Shown here one piece after another: positions 59,637 through 64,000 of a stretch of 64,000 bases of DNA. The notes under the pieces are model-generated. The model did no database searches. It was not told the DNA's origin and worked only from the letters and a program-made list of their open reading frames with translations. Both the position numbers and the translations under genes were made by a program. Positions within the stretch are counted from its first letter, which is position 1. Every line of letters begins with the position of its first letter. Origin of the DNA: Halobacteriovorax marinus (GTDB lineage: Bacteria > Bdellovibrionota > Bacteriovoracia > Bacteriovoracales > Bacteriovoracaceae); contig MAAO01000011.1 in the NCBI GenBank assembly GCA_002163155.1, positions 1 through 64,000 of the forward strand, given 5' to 3'.

Positions 59637-61190
59637 TTAATTGTGAAAATACCGGTGGAATATGGGTCGAGTTTCTTTCAGTTCCTTCTTAACATTATAG
59701 GGCACTTTTCTACGCCCGCGATACTTTCTGGCCTCTCTACTAAGGGCGATAAATTTTATGTATCTCTTGTAATCATTCTCTTTAAAGTCTTGTAAAACCT
59801 CATGCATTTCAATGGGACTTAATGTCCTCTTAGCAATCGCCTGAGCATCACTTAATTTGTTATAGAGCTTCTCTCCTACCAGATCTAAGACCAAGAAGAG
59901 CTTGAGTTGCCGTGCCTTCATATTGAGAGGAAATTTATCCTCCAACATTTTCTTCACAAAGGGAGTCCTTCGCATAAGCCATGAGAAACGGCTCTTTACG
60001 ATTATTCCAGCTGGAGCAAAGAGGCGATAATTGTCAACTTCAATCCACTCAAAGATTTTTGTGAGCACTACATCTTTAAAACGATTATCCCTCATTTTCT
60101 TTGGATTTCTCCACTCGGCCACGATACTAAAGCTAGGATCAAATTGGATATCTCCGGGGCCAAAAGTATCAGAGGATGAAATATTTGATGCATTTACCTT
60201 GAGACCTAGATCCTTAAGAAAAGAGAGTAAACCTTTTTCAAAATTTGTCTTATAGAGAGGAAGATCTAGCTTTTTACTGTACAACTTCTTGGCTGCATTT
60301 TTAAAAGCATGATAAATAATTTCAGCGGAAAATAAATTCTTTGAATCCTTGTAATTCATTTCAAAATCGTAGGCAATATTCTTCTTCTTCAATTGCCTTG
60401 CTCTCACCTTTTGGTACATGGACTTTGCGGCCTCATGGGCGAGTTTAGAGTCGCTGTGACGAAGCACAACAGAACGTACATTTTTCTGGTCGATATACAC
60501 CTGCATGGGCGCCGTTACCGCTCCTACCTCTGTCAGTGACTCAATTGTGTGAAGATCATTGGACTCGTCTCTATACACCAGAGAGAGATGAGAAAATTGT
60601 GACTCATTCTCACCAATTCTTGCAATGGCAGCACTTGAATAACCATGACCTCTAGAGAGAATAATGTCCCCTGATTTTAAATCTGCTTTGCTTGAAAATT
60701 CAAAAACGGGATTCACAAGAAATTGACTTCCAGAACCTGCAAAAGTGACAAAGTCCATAGACTTTAAATAACCCAGTCTAAAGAACTTTATTTCGATCAT
60801 ATAATCTTCAACATATCTAAGCGCCCTCACTATATCTTTAATAGAATGAAGGCAGGCAACACCAATAGCAGAAACAACTTTCAGCCCTTTCATTTTTTCT
60901 TTGATTTCTAGTCTAGTTCTAAAGGATTTTTTAATAATTTGATCAATTTTACCATCAGTAATTAGCGCTGAATCAATATGCTCATCACTAAGAGACAAGA
61001 GTCTCTTACCATAATTTGATAATTTTGCTGAACAGAGCTTTGTATCAACTATACCAGCAACAACAGATGAGCTGATTTCACCTATGAGTTTATTTAGGTT
61101 GTAATCAGTAGATGAAGGAGTTCGACTTCCTCCCCCATGGGAGCAAGAAAATAGAAACAACCCCAGCAAAACAATCAAGTATTTTCTCAT
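59637..61190 (-). CDS. Lipoprotein with permuted papain (YiiX-like) domain, Cys replaced by Ser
   Basis: A 517-residue protein with lipobox LFSC (Cys16). An N-terminal helical part (30-150) precedes a domain resembling the YiiX/YebB permuted NlpC/P60 amidases: LKSGDIILSRG (172-181), QFSHLSLVY with His201, then TIESLTEVG, AYDFEMNY and NLFSAEIIYHAF. In active members that last stretch reads YCSE; here the Cys position is Ser288. The protein may be an inactive binding relative or use Ser. The C-terminal 200 residues are unassigned and basic. Upstream is a GCCGAAAA box (61221-61228). Confidence 0.6.
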   Translation of the reverse strand: MRKYLIVLLGLFLFSCSHGGGSRTPSSTDYNLNKLIGEISSSVVAGIVDTKLCSAKLSNYGKRLLSLSDEHIDSALITDGKIDQIIKKSFRTRLEIKEKMKGLKVVSAIGVACLHSIKDIVRALRYVEDYMIEIKFFRLGYLKSMDFVTFAGSGSQFLVNPVFEFSSKADLKSGDIILSRGHGYSSAAIARIGENESQFSHLSLVYRDESNDLHTIESLTEVGAVTAPMQVYIDQKNVRSVVLRHSDSKLAHEAAKSMYQKVRARQLKKKNIAYDFEMNYKDSKNLFSAEIIYHAFKNAAKKLYSKKLDLPLYKTNFEKGLLSFLKDLGLKVNASNISSSDTFGPGDIQFDPSFSIVAEWRNPKKMRDNRFKDVVLTKIFEWIEVDNYRLFAPAGIIVKSRFSWLMRRTPFVKKMLEDKFPLNMKARQLKLFLVLDLVGEKLYNKLSDAQAIAKRTLSPIEMHEVLQDFKENDYKRYIKFIALSREARKYRGRRKVPYNVKKELKETRPIFHRYFHN

Positions 61191-61220
61191 ACATTTTTCC
61201 TTAATAACAAACTCCTCTAC

Positions 61221-61228
61221 TTTTCGGC
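61221..61228 (-). promoter_or_regulatory. CCGAAAA variant of the FliA-like box
   Basis: GCCGAAAA on the minus strand, 31 bp before the ATG, preceded by TTTTCTCT as at 41943-41950. Confidence 0.35.
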
Positions 61229-61322
61229 AGATAAGAGAAAACTTGTAGCTGCAACTTTGAATTTCTCTTAAGAAAAAGTACTAGAAAACCGATTGAGTTA
61301 ACGACTAAAGATTAGGAATACT

Positions 61323-61574
61323 ATGGAAGACCTCGATTTAGATGAAAAAGAAGAATACCAAGAGTTAGAGGTTCAGCAATCCTATGAACCTGAGTCAAAT
61401 GGTCATGTAGAAGATCTCTACGGAACTTATCTAAGTGCAGAAATTAGCCTCTTTGGAAAAGCTGTCATGCTCTTCATGCTCGTTTCATTTGCCTTCGCCA
61501 TCTGTCTTTTAGTCTTTAGTTACACTCCTTGGGGAATAGAATTTCTAAGAGGATTAAAAATCAAAATCATCTAG
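61323..61574 (+). CDS. Small acidic single-pass membrane protein
   Basis: An 83-residue protein. The first 45 residues are very acidic (EDLDLDEKEEYQELEVQQSY), followed by a membrane helix (AVMLFMLVSFAFAICLLVF) and a short basic C-terminus (GLKIKII). AGGA lies seven bases before the ATG. An ACCGATTG box (61288-61295) with TAAG 15 bp before it precedes the gene. No family recognised. It resembles in plan the 41-residue protein at 12071. Confidence 0.6.
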   Translation: MEDLDLDEKEEYQELEVQQSYEPESNGHVEDLYGTYLSAEISLFGKAVMLFMLVSFAFAICLLVFSYTPWGIEFLRGLKIKII

Positions 61575-61692
61575 GTCTAACCCTACCTTTTTCGCTAAAC
61601 GCTCTATTTCGTGATTTCAGTGCTTTACAATTCTGTATATTCATATAATATAAATTATACGAACATATAATCAGTAACTTAGTTGAGACGCC

Positions 61693-62676
61693 ATGAGTAA
61701 TCATATTTTAAGCAAGAAACACCAGGCATGGCTCGATCTATATCTTGATAATTGTAAGAAGTTAAATAAGAGCACTTACACCCTTATAAATTACCGCTGT
61801 GATTTAGAAAAATTTCTCACTTGGTATGAGTTTAAATTCAACTCAACCATTGAAAAATCCAAGAAAAATTTCGTCAGCGAATACAAGAGTTTTCTAGTTG
61901 ATGGTGGAGAAATTTCTAAGCAGAAAAAGGGGAGAATCATCACCCTCTTTATAAAGATATTTTTGCGCTTTCTAGTTAAAGAAAAGTCCCTACCTCTTGT
62001 GCAAACTCCCCTAGCTGTCAGCTCCGTAAAGAGACATCTAAGTTCGATTAAGAATTTCTTTGAATATCTTAAACAGGGCCATGAGGATCACTCGAAATTA
62101 TTTCTTATTAATCCCGTAAAAAATAAAATCCACGCCATCAAATTAAAAGAAAAGGATATTAAACACACCGTGATGCTACCCAAGGACCAGTGGCGTGACC
62201 TCATAGAAAATACCTACAGAACCAAAGAGAAAACCATTCTGTTGCTGCTCTACTGGGGAGGATTTCGCTTGAGTGAGCTTACTCAACTGCGTTTTTCTAA
62301 TTTTGATTTTAAAAAGAAAGTGATTAGTCTTGAGCGAAAAGGTGGCTACATCCACACCTTTAGGCCACAACAAGAAGACGCCATCTTTAAAAATATCCTC
62401 TATATGCGAGAACATATTGTCACCTCAGGGGACTTTCTCTTCATTAATCACCAAGGCAATTGTCTCAGCACACGCAGTATGTACAATCTCATTAAGAAAC
62501 TACTGCAAAGAAATCTGTGTGATAGTGATCTCGGTCCCCATAGTTTTAGAAAGGCCTGTGCTACAAATCTCTACGAGAAAACCAAAGACCTACTACTGGT
62601 GCGAGATTACTTAAATCACCACGATGCCAAAGTGACTCAAACCTATATTGAAACGAAACACCTAAGTATCTATTAA
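61693..62676 (+). CDS. Tyrosine recombinase (XerC/XerD-like)
   Basis: A 327-residue tyrosine recombinase with an N-terminal SAM-like core-binding domain (about 10-130) and a complete catalytic set: Arg192 (GGFRLSEL), Lys216 (LERKGGY), His283 and Arg286 (PHSFRKA), His309 (YLNHHDAK) and Tyr318 (QTYIE). The motif usually read LGH is LNH. It might be a chromosome-dimer resolvase or a mobile-element integrase; no element ends, dif-like site or phage genes are visible around it. The upstream 60 bp is very AT-rich, with two CATATAAT direct repeats. Confidence 0.88.
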   Translation: MSNHILSKKHQAWLDLYLDNCKKLNKSTYTLINYRCDLEKFLTWYEFKFNSTIEKSKKNFVSEYKSFLVDGGEISKQKKGRIITLFIKIFLRFLVKEKSLPLVQTPLAVSSVKRHLSSIKNFFEYLKQGHEDHSKLFLINPVKNKIHAIKLKEKDIKHTVMLPKDQWRDLIENTYRTKEKTILLLLYWGGFRLSELTQLRFSNFDFKKKVISLERKGGYIHTFRPQQEDAIFKNILYMREHIVTSGDFLFINHQGNCLSTRSMYNLIKKLLQRNLCDSDLGPHSFRKACATNLYEKTKDLLLVRDYLNHHDAKVTQTYIETKHLSIY

Positions 62677-62783
62677 TACGTAGAAAGTGCAAATAAATAG
62701 AGGCAGGGATTATGGGGTTAAATTTACCTATTTTCAGTTAATTAGCACCAATTCCTACTAGTAATCATAATTAGAACTGGTTT

Positions 62784-62791
62784 GCCGATAT
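62784..62791 (+). promoter_or_regulatory. FliA-like -10 box of the last gene
   Basis: GCCGATAT, 21 bp before the ATG. CATAA lies at the same distance upstream as in the promoter at 14526. Confidence 0.45.
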
Positions 62792-62812
62792 ACTAAGTAT
62801 TAAGGATTATTT

Positions 62813-64000
62813 ATGAAAGCAATATGTAAAATTATCATTCTATTTCTCTTGTTCCAAAATGCTTGGGCCAATGAATTTGCTGCCCAAAGAGAACAGTGTT
62901 CCAAAGATTCTTCTAGAACATGGAGCACGAGATTAAATAGATGTATGACGACTAAAGAGTTTAACGAGTCTCTCGCCAATTATAAGAATTGTACAAGTAA
63001 AACGACCAAAGAAAAACGTGACACATGTATGCGAGATCTTGTCTTAGCAGTGAGTGGCGATGTCTCCCTTGATTCATTTGAGTGGGACGATGTGGCGATG
63101 ACCACCGTCTCATCCATAATGACTTTTTCCAATATGCAATTTAAAAGTGACTCTGTGTACGCCACTTGTACCTCACTAAAAATCGCTGGTGGCTGTGGTG
63201 TCGCTTCAATTTTAAAAACTGTTTATGTTTCCATGTTGGCCAAGAAAGAAACAGAGAGTAATGAGAAAGACTTTAGAGAGAAAGTGGCGAGTAAAGATGA
63301 TTATGAAACGCAAATTATTGCTTATCAGTCACAAGTTGATCAACTCAATAGTCTCTCAAAATACTACTATATGAAGTCAAAGTTAAATAAATTTGTAGCT
63401 GCCTGTTATGGAGCTGCTGCTATTGCTGCGGCTTATGAAATGACTATGGGTAATAATACTTGCCTCATGACAGAGTCACAACAAACTGAGCATACCAAAG
63501 AAGTAGATGCGGCCAAAAAACTAGATCCTAGTGCCACAGTCGATGGACCGTCAGGTCTTTTTGGGAAATTTGTTGGAGGAGGAACCGGTGTTGATGCAAC
63601 TGCTGGTGCCAATAAGTTTACTAGGTTTATGAAAACACCTGTAGGAGTTGCCTCTCTCTCAGTTATCAACATGGGCTGGAATATATACAAGGCAGGAAAG
63701 ATGGACGAACAAGGAGAGAAATCCAAACTCCTTGCCCTAAGAGCTGATATCGCCAAAAACCAATTTATTACAGGAATGACTAAATACTGTCCAAAAGGAC
63801 ATGAAGATAAGAGTGATGCCGTTTGCTATTGTTATGACGGTGGCAAGAAAATGGAAAATAGATCAAACTCTAAAGTCTGTCAGGATTTATGGAGTACGCG
63901 TAATCGTAATCTCTTTGCCAACTCAAGTGATAAAACAAGAAAAGATCCCAACAGAGTTAGAATGGGTTGTGTCTCACAGGCCGGAGGATTTGATGCAAAT
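62813..64000 (+). CDS. Exported Cys-rich protein, truncated by the window edge
   Basis: An open frame of 396 codons with no stop before the window ends, so the gene is incomplete here. ATG 62813 has AAGGA nine bases upstream. The signal peptide is KIIILFLLFQNAWA-like (starting MKAICKIIILF). The mature part has many spaced Cys (REQCSKDS, NRCMTT, KNCTSK, DTCMRD, VCYCYDGGKKM, KVCQDLW), two hydrophobic stretches (FVAACYGAAAIAAAYEM and a Gly/Val-rich segment) and helical linkers. I do not recognise the family. Confidence 0.65.
   Translation, partial: MKAICKIIILFLLFQNAWANEFAAQREQCSKDSSRTWSTRLNRCMTTKEFNESLANYKNCTSKTTKEKRDTCMRDLVLAVSGDVSLDSFEWDDVAMTTVSSIMTFSNMQFKSDSVYATCTSLKIAGGCGVASILKTVYVSMLAKKETESNEKDFREKVASKDDYETQIIAYQSQVDQLNSLSKYYYMKSKLNKFVAACYGAAAIAAAYEMTMGNNTCLMTESQQTEHTKEVDAAKKLDPSATVDGPSGLFGKFVGGGTGVDATAGANKFTRFMKTPVGVASLSVINMGWNIYKAGKMDEQGEKSKLLALRADIAKNQFITGMTKYCPKGHEDKSDAVCYCYDGGKKMENRSNSKVCQDLWSTRNRNLFANSSDKTRKDPNRVRMGCVSQAGGFDAN

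Noticed and set aside
61610-61680. AT-rich palindromic stretch before the tyrosine recombinase as an attachment or dif site
   Set aside because: Only short AT repeats (CATATAAT twice, TTATA/TATAA). There is no 28-bp dif-like core and no element boundary or duplicated end.
1-64000. tRNA, rRNA, CRISPR arrays and insertion sequences
   Set aside because: Read for on both strands; no cloverleaf-like T-loop, rRNA segment, regularly spaced direct repeats or transposase was seen. A covariance-model scan would be needed to exclude small RNAs.

Overview
The window reads as chromosomal DNA of a low-GC Gram-negative bacterium with an unusually large exported proteome. Roughly a third of the genes encode proteins with signal peptides or lipoboxes that I cannot assign to a standard family. 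Together with type IV pilins, a candidate lytic transglycosylase, HD-GYP-type proteins, many histidine kinases and FliA-like promoter boxes, this suggests a predatory member of the Bdellovibrionota (Bacteriovorax/Halobacteriovorax-like). That assignment is inference from gene content; no rRNA, tRNA, CRISPR array or insertion sequence was found.

Layout. 0-5.6 kb: small exported proteins, a DJ-1/PfpI gene divergent from a MarR regulator with a palindromic operator, and a YdeI/VOC pair. 5.7-11.6 kb: two signalling modules, each an exported ligand-binding-type protein directly followed by a histidine kinase, with a lone receiver protein between them. 11.6-14.5 kb: a 41-residue membrane peptide, an HD-GYP-like protein and a lipoprotein with a PD-(D/E)XK nuclease signature. 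14.6-20 kb: a complete glucose phosphotransferase chain (EIICBA, HPr, EI) divergent from an exported GH15 glucoamylase. 20-30 kb: a DTW-domain protein, DoxX, a large lysozyme-fold protein, exported unknowns, an acyl-CoA dehydrogenase and a protein with a four-copy SSAMDR-type repeat. 30-37 kb: an MnmC-type methyltransferase, a degenerate HD protein, a nitronate monooxygenase-like enzyme, an RND pump and an orphan DNA methyltransferase.

37.3-41.9 kb is the most striking locus: a three-gene operon for a MotB/ZorB-like protein of over 1000 residues with six 42-residue coiled-coil repeats, a MotA/TolQ/ZorA-like stator protein and a cyclic-nucleotide-binding protein. It looks like an undescribed ion-driven motor. 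42-47.7 kb holds exported paralogues, a metzincin-type protease with a coupled partner, and gene-poor stretches. 48-62.7 kb: a type IV pilin, a collagen-like exported protein, HtpX, a cyclic-nucleotide-gated K+ channel, TldD/TldE, three pilin-like proteins lacking Glu5, a KamA-type aminomutase, a papain-fold lipoprotein with Ser in place of Cys, and a tyrosine recombinase. The last gene runs off the right edge.

Regulation. At least thirteen genes carry a CCGATAA-like box just upstream, resembling the -10 element of sigma-28 (FliA). In several genes a -10 element lies only 6-9 bases before the start codon and no Shine-Dalgarno is visible, which predicts leaderless mRNAs.
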